Virus record (IMG/VR): IMGVR_UViG_3300029915_000016
Span: 18,613-82,612 of that record
DNA: 64,000 nucleotides
Strand: one strand, 5' to 3'
From: a virus
The position numbers were made by a program, and so were the translations under genes. Positions 39,196 through 45,993 of this stretch are shown here, in pieces; the stretch's first letter is position 1, and every line of letters starts with the position of its first letter. Under the pieces are notes generated by a model that saw nothing but the letters and a program-made list of their open reading frames with translations, was not told the origin of the DNA and made no database searches.

Positions 39196-40881
39196 ATGAA
39201 GAACTATATCACCAATGTAATTGATCCATCCACCACGCCTCAGACTGAGGCACTTCCAAACAAAAACCAAGTGAAGAACTCCGCTGGCGGATTCGTGTTT
39301 GCTGTGACGCCATGGACCCGGCTTGAGAGGTTCCTTGTACTGGGAACTGAGGGCGGATCATACTACGCATCAGAGCGCGATCTGACCAAGACCAACATCG
39401 ATGGCCTCAAGTCTGCTTTGGCTGAGGATGGCATCCGGTTTGTCAACACGGTTGCCCAAATCAGTCATGCTGGCCGTGCGCCGAAGAATGATCCTGCGTT
39501 GTTTGCATTGGCTTTGGCTGTTGCCGACAAGCGCAAGGATGTATCCGCATACGCCCTGAGCAAGCTGTCAGACGTGGCGAGAATTCCCACACACCTGTTT
39601 TCCTTTGCACAGTACGTGCAGAGCCTACGGGGTTGGGGAAGGGCGCTGCGTGGTGGAGTGGCTGATTGGTATCTGTCTAAGCCTGCTGACAAGTTGGCTT
39701 ACCAACTTGCAAAGTACCAGTCGCGTAACGGATGGTCAAACGCAGACCTTTTGCGCCTGAGTCATGCCAACCCTGAGTTGCAGCCTGACCATAAGATTCT
39801 TTTGAATTGGGCTGTGAAGGGATGGGAGTCTGTTGGTGACGATCCTCATCCGTCAAAGGCTGTTCTTCCGGTGTGGGCATTTGAAAAGGCAAAGCGCCTC
39901 ACTCCTCAAACGGGAATCAAGGAACTGGTTAGTCTCATTGCGGATTACGATCTTCCGCGTGAGTGCATTCCTACCGAGTTCTTGTCTCATATTGAGGTAT
40001 GGGATGCATTGCTTCAGAAGATGCCAATGACGGCCATGATTCGCAACCTTGGAAAGATGACTTCCATCGGACTAGTCTCGCCAAACAGTGAGGCGGCAAA
40101 GATGGTAGGAAAGCGCCTTGAGGACGCAGAACTGCTCCACAAGGCACGGATTCATCCTATCTCTGTGCTGATGGCACAATCTGTCTACAAGTGCGGTCAT
40201 GGACTCAAAGGCAACTTGTCATGGTCTCCTGTACCGCGTGTTGTAAACGCTCTAGAGAAGGCTTTCTATGCTTCTTTTGCCAACGCACCAAAGACCGGAA
40301 AGAGGTTCTACATCGGCCTTGACGTTTCCGGTTCGATGGGAAGCGGATATGTTGCCGGAAGTCAATTGACTCCTCGTGAGGCTGCTGCTGCTATGGCAAT
40401 GGTAACCATGAAGACGGAGGACGAGTATTACATCGCTGGATTCACGAACGGCACATCCCGCTCTGCATGGTCTAGCCAAGGATATGGCTCTGGTGTCACG
40501 AAGTTGGAATTGACTCCTGATATGACTTTGAAAGCTGCTTGCCGGTACACTTCTGATTTGCCTTTCGGTGGAACAGACTGCGCTTTGCCAATGATCGATG
40601 CTTTGGAGAAGAAGATCCCTGCGGACGTGTTCATGGTCATCACTGACTCTGAAACGTGGGCAGGAACCAAGCACCCAACCGTTGCTTTGCAGGAATACCG
40701 CAACAAGATGAAGATCGACGCCAAGTTGATCGTCATGGGAATGGTATCGAACGAGTTCACGATTGCCGATCCTACCGATGCGGGACAGATGGACGTGGTT
40801 GGATTCGATGCGTCCGTTCCACAGGTCATCGCTCAGTTCATCGGCGTGGATGAGCCTCTGGCTGTTGAAACAGACGACTAA
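39196..40881 (+). CDS. rsr: TROVE-domain Ro60/Rsr protein
   Basis: 561 residues, complete. The HEAT-repeat TROVE part begins with the family signature GGFVFAVTPWTRLERFLVLG and TEGGSYY. The C-terminal von Willebrand A domain has the full MIDAS: DVSGS at residues 376-380, Thr in FGGTDC near 460 and ITDSETW near 480. Ro60 is a ring that binds misfolded or 3'-ended RNAs in its cavity and Y RNAs on its outer surface. In bacteria Rsr works with Y RNAs and exonucleases such as PNPase in rRNA processing and stress decay. Eight Y-RNA genes lie directly upstream. In a phage, roles in tRNA quality control, host RNA decay or protection are possible. Confidence 0.93.
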   Translation: MKNYITNVIDPSTTPQTEALPNKNQVKNSAGGFVFAVTPWTRLERFLVLGTEGGSYYASERDLTKTNIDGLKSALAEDGIRFVNTVAQISHAGRAPKNDPALFALALAVADKRKDVSAYALSKLSDVARIPTHLFSFAQYVQSLRGWGRALRGGVADWYLSKPADKLAYQLAKYQSRNGWSNADLLRLSHANPELQPDHKILLNWAVKGWESVGDDPHPSKAVLPVWAFEKAKRLTPQTGIKELVSLIADYDLPRECIPTEFLSHIEVWDALLQKMPMTAMIRNLGKMTSIGLVSPNSEAAKMVGKRLEDAELLHKARIHPISVLMAQSVYKCGHGLKGNLSWSPVPRVVNALEKAFYASFANAPKTGKRFYIGLDVSGSMGSGYVAGSQLTPREAAAAMAMVTMKTEDEYYIAGFTNGTSRSAWSSQGYGSGVTKLELTPDMTLKAACRYTSDLPFGGTDCALPMIDALEKKIPADVFMVITDSETWAGTKHPTVALQEYRNKMKIDAKLIVMGMVSNEFTIADPTDAGQMDVVGFDASVPQVIAQFIGVDEPLAVETDD

Positions 40882-40945
40882 CAACAACCGATTGTGAGCA
40901 GGGGGTGCGGGAATATTCGCACTCCCTATTTTTTCAGGAGTAAAC

Positions 40946-41269
40946 ATGTATATCGTAGCTCTAATCTGGATGCACTTTGTATCTGATTTCGTCCTACAAT
41001 CGGACAAGATGGCGATCAATAAGTCAAAGGATAACCGTTGGCTCTTCTTTCACTGCCTTGTGTACTCTACACCATTCTTTGTCTTTGGATGGAAGTTTGG
41101 ATGCGTCACACTCCTATTCCATTTCGTGACAGACTACTTCACATCTCGTGGAACGTCCTACTTGTGGAAGAAAGAGATGCGCCACTGGTTCTTCACTTTA
41201 ATCGGCTTCGATCAAGCGATCCATCTGACGACATTATTTTTCACGTACCGATTTTTATGCTTGCGTTAG
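40946..41269 (+). CDS. Membrane protein, DUF3307-like
   Basis: 107 residues with AGGAG. HFVSDFVLQSDKMAINKSKD is the conserved start of DUF3307, a small membrane family with an aspartate-rich motif; LFHFVTDYFTSR repeats the HxxxD pattern. Three to four hydrophobic helices. Reported in bacteria and phages; function unknown. Confidence 0.6.
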   Translation: MYIVALIWMHFVSDFVLQSDKMAINKSKDNRWLFFHCLVYSTPFFVFGWKFGCVTLLFHFVTDYFTSRGTSYLWKKEMRHWFFTLIGFDQAIHLTTLFFTYRFLCLR

Positions 41270-41337
41270 GACTCGAAGTGGTGTACATTGATTTTACACC
41301 GCAGAAGATCGTGCAGTCGCAGTCGGAAGGATTGAAT

Positions 41338-41412
41338 ATGCAGATCAGGACCAAATCCGTGAGATCCATAACCATGACCGGGAAGCGGGTCATTTGGGGA
41401 ACTTGCGTATGA
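41338..41412 (+). CDS. Possible basic micro-protein
   Basis: 24 codons with GGAAGGA upstream (MQIRTKSVRSITMTGKRV...). A promoter-like pair TTGCGT / TACATT lies about 50 bp before. Ends just before a hairpin (GGTCTG / CAGACC) and terminator. Confidence 0.3.
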   Translation: MQIRTKSVRSITMTGKRVIWGTCV

Positions 41413-41440
41413 GGGTCTGAGTGCATTTGTGGTACACAGA

Positions 41441-41466
41441 CCTTCGCCTAGAGCGAGGGTTTTTTG
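41441..41466 (+). terminator. Rho-independent terminator
   Basis: CCTTCGC / GCGAGGG with loop CTAGA, then TTTTTTG. It closes the Ro60 transcript before the next tRNA block. Confidence 0.75.
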
Positions 41467-41484
41467 TTGGAGTTCTTTGACAAT

Positions 41485-41558
41485 AGGGGATTAGTCTAAT
41501 GGCAAAACGTCTGCCTCCAGAGCAGAATTTACGGGTTCGAGTCCTGTATCCCCTGCCA
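41485..41558 (+). tRNA. tRNA-Trp(CCA)
   Basis: Acceptor AGGGGAT / ATCCCCT, G73 (Trp-type), CCA. Anticodon stem TCTGC / GCAGA, loop CTCCAGA. Confidence 0.9.
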
Positions 41559-41563
41559 GATTT

Positions 41564-41632
41564 GGCACGTATCCAAGGCGGAAAGCGGCTCTCATAAAGC
41601 CGTAAACTGGTTCGAGTCCAGACGTGCTACCA
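41564..41632 (+). tRNA. tRNA with CAU anticodon (Met or Ile2), short D arm
   Basis: Only 69 nt. Acceptor GGCACGT / ACGTGCT, A73, CCA. Anticodon stem CGGCT / AGCCG, loop CTCATAA. The D region is reduced to CC-AAGGC-GG. Elongator Met or a lysidine-type Ile cannot be told apart by sequence. Confidence 0.75.
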
Positions 41633-41635
41633 AGT

Positions 41636-41684
41636 TCACGGCGGTTTAAACCTAAACCGATGGCGCAACACCATCCTGCCGTGA
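41636..41684 (+). ncRNA. Mini cloverleaf lacking T arm
   Basis: 49 nt: stem TCACGGC / GCCGTGA (7 perfect pairs) enclosing GGTTT-aaacct-AAACC and GATGG-CGCAACA-CCATC. It sits in line between two tRNAs at normal spacing. No T arm, no CCA, position before the 3-nt anticodon is G rather than U. Confidence 0.55.
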
Positions 41685-41693
41685 TTAGTTTTT

Positions 41694-41771
41694 GGGGGTG
41701 TAGCTAGTGTTGGCACCAGCAGTCTCCTTATAAGAGACCGTCCGAAGGTTCGATTCCTTCCACCCCTACCA
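41694..41771 (+). tRNA. tRNA-Ile(UAU)
   Basis: Acceptor GGGGGTG / CACCCCT, A73, CCA. Anticodon stem GTCTC / GAGAC, loop CTTATAA. Confidence 0.85.
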
Positions 41772-41775
41772 TAGT

Positions 41776-41862
41776 GGGACTGTGGCCTAGTCAGGTTTTG
41801 GGCACCCGGCTCTTACCCGGCGCGGAAACGCAACGTAGGTTCAAATCCTACCAGTCCCACCA
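41776..41862 (+). tRNA. tRNA-Lys(CUU), class II variable arm
   Basis: Acceptor GGGACTG / CAGTCCC, A73, CCA. Anticodon loop CTCTTAC on a CCGG / CCGG stem. Long variable arm with GCG-GAAA-CGC, unexpected for Lys. Confidence 0.75.
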
Positions 41863-41873
41863 ACACTTTTAAC

Positions 41874-41949
41874 GGGTTTGTCCTCCAACGTCTAGGAAAC
41901 TCGCCTTTTAAGCGAAGCAATGTGGGTTAGAGTCCCACCAAACCCACCA
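41874..41949 (+). tRNA. tRNA-Lys(UUU)
   Basis: Acceptor GGGTTTG / CAAACCC, A73, CCA. Anticodon loop CTTTTAA on TCGC / GCGA. Confidence 0.82.
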
Positions 41950-41950
41950 T

Positions 41951-42028
41951 GCACTCGTACCGGCCTCGCCTTCTAAGCGAGTTCACCGTAACTGGAATAT
42001 GCGAGTTCGACTCTCGCCGAGTGCCCCA
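41951..42028 (+). tRNA. tRNA-Arg(UCU), apparently D-armless
   Basis: Acceptor GCACTCG / CGAGTGC, C73, CCA. Only TACCGGC separates acceptor and anticodon stem CTCGC / GCGAG (loop CTTCTAA). A 19-nt segment with CCGTAACTGG replaces the variable loop; its CTGG can pair with the CCGG. T arm GCGAG / CTCGC is normal. Confidence 0.7.
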
Positions 42029-42033
42029 GTTTT

Positions 42034-42110
42034 GCCGCTGTATCTCCCCTGCCTCCTAAGCAGGTAAGAGTAAGTGGATGATGACGGTTCGAGTCCGTCC
42101 AGCGGTTCCA
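42034..42110 (+). tRNA. tRNA-Arg(CCU), apparently D-armless
   Basis: Acceptor GCCGCTG / CAGCGGT, U73, CCA. TATCTCC leads directly into anticodon stem CCTGC / GCAGG (loop CTCCTAA). The long following segment shares GTAA-N-TGGA with the Arg(UCU) gene. T arm normal. Confidence 0.7.
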
Positions 42111-42125
42111 TGAGGGAGAAGTGAA

Positions 42126-42401
42126 ATGCGAAAGTCATCATTAACCGATCCATTGACGGACGAGGAAGTAGACGCAGCAAACGCCGATCCTAGCGACATG
42201 TGGATTCATGTGCGGTGCAAGGATTGTGGGGATGTTGAGTGTTGCTTCAACCGGACAGTAACGTCATGGCAACGTCGGTGTTTTCCTTGCCAGATGGGTT
42301 GGAAGCCGATGAAGAGCGTTAAGAAGATCGCAGAGGTCAACGGATTCAAGCCAGTTCCTATGCGACAACAGGAAGATACGTTTGATCGTGAAACACGATG
42401 A
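42126..42401 (+). CDS. Small zinc-ribbon protein
   Basis: 91 residues with GGGAG. CKDCGDVECCF and RRCFPCQ form a zinc ribbon at residues 32-56. Ends 7 bp before the next tRNA. Confidence 0.5.
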   Translation: MRKSSLTDPLTDEEVDAANADPSDMWIHVRCKDCGDVECCFNRTVTSWQRRCFPCQMGWKPMKSVKKIAEVNGFKPVPMRQQEDTFDRETR

Positions 42402-42408
42402 ACTTTTT

Positions 42409-42483
42409 GCAGGCGTGGTGAAACGGAGATCACAAAGCCCCCCGAAGGCTTAATTCTCGGTTCGAATCCGAGCGCTTGTACCA
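42409..42483 (+). tRNA. tRNA-Arg(CCG), C33
   Basis: Acceptor GCAGGCG / CGCTTGT, A73, CCA. D arm GTGA / TCAC. Anticodon stem AAGCC / GGCTT, loop CCCCGAA with C33. Confidence 0.82.
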
Positions 42484-42491
42484 TAGTTTTT

Positions 42492-42566
42492 GCCCCGCTC
42501 GTCTAAAGGTAAAGACCGAAGTCCTACAAACTTCAGATCGGCGTTCAATTCGTCGGTGGGGCACCA
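42492..42566 (+). tRNA. tRNA-Val(UAC), C33
   Basis: Acceptor GCCCCGC / GTGGGGC, A73, CCA. Anticodon stem GAAGT / ACTTC, loop CCTACAA with C33. Confidence 0.85.
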
Positions 42567-42570
42567 AGTT

Positions 42571-42633
42571 CGGAGTCTGAGGGTTGGTAGCCCTTGGAGG
42601 TTACAACGCACAGATCGAACACCTGTGACTCTG
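42571..42633 (+). ncRNA. tRNA-like RNA lacking an anticodon arm
   Basis: Acceptor-like CGGAGTC / GACTCTG, D arm AGGG-TTGGTAG-CCCT and T-like arm CACAG / CTGTG, but only a 14-nt linker (TGGAGGTTACAACG) where the anticodon arm should be; no CCA. Position and spacing are those of an array member. Confidence 0.55.
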
Positions 42634-42645
42634 GGATGTGTAAAT

Positions 42646-42719
42646 GTCGATGTAGCACAGTGGCAGTGCCATTGCTCGGTAAGCAATAGACCCGCGTTCG
42701 ATTCGCGGCATCGGCTCCA
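42646..42719 (+). tRNA. tRNA-Thr(GGU), C33
   Basis: Acceptor GTCGATG / CATCGGC, U73, CCA. Anticodon stem ATTGC / GCAAT, loop TCGGTAA with C33. Confidence 0.83.
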
Positions 42720-42720
42720 T

Positions 42721-42798
42721 GGCGGTCTAGCTCACATTGAGAAGAGCGTTCCCCTGATAAGGGAGAGGCACCCAGTTCAATTCTGGGGACCGCCACCA
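42721..42798 (+). tRNA. tRNA-Ile(GAU)
   Basis: Acceptor GGCGGTC / GACCGCC, A73, CCA. Anticodon stem TTCCC / GGGAG, loop CTGATAA. Confidence 0.88.
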
Positions 42799-42806
42799 TA
42801 CGTTGT

Positions 42807-42890
42807 GCGGGTCTTGAGTAATTGGTTGCTCAGTGGTCCTCCAAACCACCGCCGTAAGGCATACGGGTTCGACCCCCGTGACCCGCTCCA
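42807..42890 (+). tRNA. tRNA-Gly(UCC), C33 and long variable arm
   Basis: Acceptor GCGGGTC / GACCCGC, U73, CCA. Anticodon stem GTGGT / ACCAC, loop CCTCCAA with C33. Variable arm GCC-GTAA-GGC, unexpected in Gly. Last tRNA of the window. Confidence 0.82.
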
Positions 42891-42893
42891 TCT

Positions 42894-43223
42894 CTAATTT
42901 AGAAAAACAGGATCAACTATATCTATTTTAGATTTAGGTTCCTGTATTTTTACCGGCTGAGGAATAATACCTTGAACTAGAACAAATATTCCTCGAAATG
43001 TCTCTCTCGTCTCAGCGCACCGCATTCCGAAAAGCTCTTCGCCAAAGTAAACTCCTGCCATATTGGAACAATGCGGATAGGACGTGCTCACGGTGTATCC
43101 TTCTCCTTCTACCCAGTAGAGGGGTTGACCGTATTCTGCAAATTCCTTTTTGTCGATGGTCACTGCTATATATGTTTGTCGTGCATCAGATATACTTAAA
43201 CCGAACGCTATTTCATTATTCAT
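42894..43223 (-). CDS. Hypothetical protein
   Basis: 109 residues with GGAGG. Beta-rich; no motif recognised. Its stop lies 3 bp from the end of tRNA-Gly(UCC). Confidence 0.5.
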   Translation of the reverse strand: MNNEIAFGLSISDARQTYIAVTIDKKEFAEYGQPLYWVEGEGYTVSTSYPHCSNMAGVYFGEELFGMRCAETRETFRGIFVLVQGIIPQPVKIQEPKSKIDIVDPVFLN

Positions 43224-43298
43224 ATTTTCCTCCGTATTTGAATTGTACTCTTGGATAGGAACTAAAGCGCAGATTAGACAGAAAAATAGGACTTGTGT

Positions 43299-43400
43299 TT
43301 AGATAGTCCTAGCGCGTAACAATCCCAGTTGCGCAGCCGTTGTACTGTCCTCTCCACGATGGGCCAGCACCTTCCCGGTTGTCGGCCCTTTGTGTTTCAT
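43299..43400 (-). CDS. Very small basic protein
   Basis: 33 residues; ATG overlaps the stop of the gene upstream (ATGA) and has GAGGAG. Basic N-terminus, helical C-terminus (TAAQLGLLRART). Confidence 0.5.
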   Translation of the reverse strand: MKHKGPTTGKVLAHRGEDSTTAAQLGLLRARTI

Positions 43401-43642
43401 AGAACCAACTCCTCTGGTAGTACCTTAACGGCATCTATGATCCTTTCCGCCTCTCTTTTGGCTACTTCAGGTGTTTCGTAAACAGGACCGCTTTCGAGTA
43501 GCACTCGTGGCCTTGAGCATCCTGACGGCGTTTTGTCGTCGAACACAATAGCAAGACAATACTTTCCATCTATGGGTCCTAAAGAAGCGCCATAGATTAG
43601 ATTCTCTGGATTGCGGATTATAAGAGCAGTCAATCGCGTCAT
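43397..43642 (-). CDS. Small hypothetical protein
   Basis: 81 residues; start overlaps the previous stop. Beta-strand then helix (YETPEVAKREAERIIDAVKVL), a common small phage fold. Unknown. Confidence 0.5.
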   Translation of the reverse strand: MTRLTALIIRNPENLIYGASLGPIDGKYCLAIVFDDKTPSGCSRPRVLLESGPVYETPEVAKREAERIIDAVKVLPEELVL

Positions 43643-43923
43643 TATTCCTCCAAAAGTTTCCTATACTTCTCTTCTTCTTCCTTGCCGTGGATATGCAGGA
43701 TCGTGCTCATAGTTTCTTCGTAGCGTCCTGTACCGCCATCCAAAGTCTTGTCCTCATCGGCGGCTAGGACTTTCAACTCAGACGCTTTCGGTCCTAAATC
43801 CCACTCACTTACGCAGAACATCAACGTCTCTTCTCTTGTCATATCGTAGGCTATGAAGTGGTCTACAATATCGCTGAATGCTGCGTACTTCCCGTTAGGT
43901 GTCTTAACGATTCTCTGTCCCAT
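43642..43923 (-). CDS. Small acidic hypothetical protein
   Basis: 93 residues. Acidic and mostly helical, ending EEEEKYRKLLEE. Unknown function; coupled to the next gene. Confidence 0.5.
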   Translation of the reverse strand: MGQRIVKTPNGKYAAFSDIVDHFIAYDMTREETLMFCVSEWDLGPKASELKVLAADEDKTLDGGTGRYEETMSTILHIHGKEEEEKYRKLLEE

Positions 43924-44050
43924 TATTCCTCTCCCGAATTTTGTTTCCCATGCGCGTTAGGATTCCGTTGATCCTTCCTATTCTGTTCTTAATCAGTCTT
44001 TTTGACTTATATGCCGCGTATTGAGCAGAGCAAAGAGGACACTCGTTCAT
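43904..44050 (-). CDS. Small basic protein with Cys pair
   Basis: 48 residues beginning MNECPLCSAQY, then strongly basic and helical. It overlaps the next start by 20 bp. The ribosome site is weak, and a TnpB element inserted just upstream may have removed its natural leader. Confidence 0.4.
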   Translation of the reverse strand: MNECPLCSAQYAAYKSKRLIKNRIGRINGILTRMGNKIRERNNGTENR

Positions 44051-44117
44051 TGTGAGGTTTGTGCGAGGATACCGTCTGCTTTAGCTGACGGAGGAATCGC
44101 ATCGTCCTTTCTGTAGA

Positions 44118-44146
44118 TTGACAATTACATCGTAACATAGTATTGT
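44118..44146 (+). promoter_or_regulatory. Promoter of tnpB 2
   Basis: TTGACA at 44118-44123, 17-bp spacer, TATTGT at 44141-44146; GTG start 6 nt later. Confidence 0.6.
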
Positions 44147-44152
44147 GTGAAT

Positions 44153-45286
44153 GTGAGCATTAAACGCGCATATCGTTTTCGAGTTACCCCCACGCCTGCT
44201 CAAGAGAACATCCTTGCTCGGACGTTTGGGAGTGCGCGTTTTGCCTACAATTACATGCTTCGTCTGCGAACGGATGCATGGTTCAACGAACAGAAGAGAA
44301 TCGGCTACCATGAAACCTCCGCTATTCTGACAAAACTAAAGGATAATCCAGAATTCGAGTGGTTGAACGAAGTCAGTTGTGTTCCCGTCCAGCAATCGTT
44401 AAGGCACCTCCAAACCGCTTTTGGAAACTTCTTTGCGCACCGGAACAAGTATCCTATGTTCAAGAAGAAGGACGGAAAACAAGCTGCGGAGTACACAACT
44501 AGCGCATTCAAGTGGGATGGGAAAGAACTGAAACTGGCGAAGATGGATGAACCATTAAATATTATCTGGTCCCGTTCTATCCCTAAAGCGGCTAAGGTAA
44601 CAACTTGTACAGTGTCTAAAGACTGCTCAGGCCGATACTTTGTTTCAATGCTATGCGATGATTCAGTAAGCGCAAAGCCTGAAGTTGATGGGAAAGTTGG
44701 AATTGATCTTGGATTGACACACTTTGCAATTCTGTCCAATGGAGAAAAGATTGCATCTCCTAATACTTTCCGTAAGAACGAAGCTAGACTTGCCATACTG
44801 CAAAGGAGACTAGCAAAGAAGCATAAAGGTTCCGCCAATCGCGCAAAGGCAAAGCTGAAAGTAGCACGTATCCATGCCAAGATAGCCGATACGCGAAAAG
44901 ATTTTCTCCACAAACTCTCTACACGGCTGATAAACGAAAACCAAGTGATCTCCGTCGAGAGTCTAGCAGTAAACAACATGCAAAAGAACCATAGTCTTGC
45001 AAAGTCAATCTCCGATGCGAGTTGGTCAGAGTTTGTGAGGCAACTGGAGTACAAAGCACTTTGGTACGGACGCACTTTAATAGGAATTGATCGCTGGTAT
45101 CCATCTAGTAAACGATGCAACGATTGCGGGTATACCATCGGTTCTCTTCCGTTGAACGTTCGAGAGTGGACTTGTCCAGAGTGCGGCGTGGTCCATGATC
45201 GAGACATAAACGCAGCACGTAATATCTTGGCCGTAGGGCTTGCGGTGTCAGTCTGTGGAGAGGATGTAAGTCCCGTGTTGCTGTAA
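44153..45286 (+). CDS. tnpB: TnpB (IS200/IS605-type RNA-guided nuclease)
   Basis: 377 residues from the GTG at the expected transcription start; a GTG two codons upstream is also in frame. RuvC Asp in IGIDLGLTHFAILSNG, Glu in VISVESLAVNNM, final Asp in HDRDINAARNI; zinc ribbon CNDCG / CPECG. Complete and presumably active. Related to tnpB 1 but clearly diverged. Confidence 0.9.
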   Translation: MSIKRAYRFRVTPTPAQENILARTFGSARFAYNYMLRLRTDAWFNEQKRIGYHETSAILTKLKDNPEFEWLNEVSCVPVQQSLRHLQTAFGNFFAHRNKYPMFKKKDGKQAAEYTTSAFKWDGKELKLAKMDEPLNIIWSRSIPKAAKVTTCTVSKDCSGRYFVSMLCDDSVSAKPEVDGKVGIDLGLTHFAILSNGEKIASPNTFRKNEARLAILQRRLAKKHKGSANRAKAKLKVARIHAKIADTRKDFLHKLSTRLINENQVISVESLAVNNMQKNHSLAKSISDASWSEFVRQLEYKALWYGRTLIGIDRWYPSSKRCNDCGYTIGSLPLNVREWTCPECGVVHDRDINAARNILAVGLAVSVCGEDVSPVLL

Positions 45287-45371
45287 AGCGACATTGGCAG
45301 TCCTCGGTGAAGCAGAAAGTCTCAACAGTGATGTTGGGAATCCACCCTCTTTAAGGGGTGGAGGATGTCAA
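45200..45371 (+). ncRNA. Candidate omega (guide) RNA of TnpB element 2
   Basis: In characterised systems the guide scaffold spans the tnpB 3' end and stops at the right end, with the guide read from the flank. Here the scaffold would end at GGATGTCAA (45371) after the TCCACCC / GGGTGGA hairpin; the guide would start at TTAGATGATTCAC. The 5' limit is a guess. Confidence 0.4.
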
Positions 45372-45927
45372 TTAGATGATTCACAGCCCGTAGAAGTATA
45401 GACCTACCCACCATCAGGTTGACTATTGTTTGGGACTTCTTTTGGATACCCCGTACCTTTTGTTGCTCGTCACAGAATTTACCGATCCATAGCCTTCTCT
45501 CATCGTCATACTTGATGATCTTTTCGTAGTCGTAATAGGCATAGGTTGGTCCAGTGTACGTGGCTCTCAGGGATGCTAGGTCTTCTAGTGTGATGGAGGC
45601 TCCATGGAACACATAGCATCTTTTCAGACCTTCTACGTCCCTAACCGTGATGTCCGTGTACCCTTTCTTGCATGTTTGCCACCAATAATCCTTGATTTTC
45701 TTGGTAGACCCATCGGCCATCTTCAACGTCAATTCTCGTCCAGCGAAGGCTTTCATGCCGCATCCGCAACTATAACCGAGAAAATCACGGAATGGGCCAT
45801 CCACTCCGATGAAACTCTTTCCGTCTTTTGGGTCTATGTCGTAGACGAACTCGATAGGACGGTTCAAAACCAGAGCTTCACCATCATTGAATTTAACAAC
45901 AGATACCACCTTGAAATCTTCGATCAT
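45322..45927 (-). CDS. Hypothetical protein, C-terminus replaced by TnpB end
   Basis: 201 residues. Beta-rich with CGCGMKAF near residue 55. The last 17 residues (LIDILHPLKRVDSQHHC) are encoded by the right end of TnpB element 2 on the other strand, so insertion cut off the original C-terminus. Function unknown. Confidence 0.55.
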   Translation of the reverse strand: MIEDFKVVSVVKFNDGEALVLNRPIEFVYDIDPKDGKSFIGVDGPFRDFLGYSCGCGMKAFAGRELTLKMADGSTKKIKDYWWQTCKKGYTDITVRDVEGLKRCYVFHGASITLEDLASLRATYTGPTYAYYDYEKIIKYDDERRLWIGKFCDEQQKVRGIQKKSQTIVNLMVGRSILLRAVNHLIDILHPLKRVDSQHHC

Positions 45928-45993
45928 CTAACTCTCCTATAAGAATAAGTCTGCGCTTTTGAAGAGGATAAAGCAAGAGGAAAATAAGGAATT

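Larger units (their letters stand above)
44056..45371 (+). mobile_element. TnpB-only element 2
   Basis: Left end: a composite hairpin TGCGA-ggata-CCGTC...GACGG-aggaa-TCGCA (44062-44101). Right end: hairpin TCCACCC / GGGTGGA then GGATGTCAA (to 45371). A nearly identical left hairpin precedes element 3. No tnpA. The right end encodes the last residues of the antisense gene at 45322. Confidence 0.65.

Noticed and set aside
40252-41019. 255-codon leftward frame opposite the Ro60 gene
   Set aside because: Ro60 on the plus strand has all family motifs; the shadow has none.
44305-45294. 329-codon leftward frame opposite tnpB 2
   Set aside because: Exact antisense shadow of tnpB; no ribosome site; composition not protein-like.
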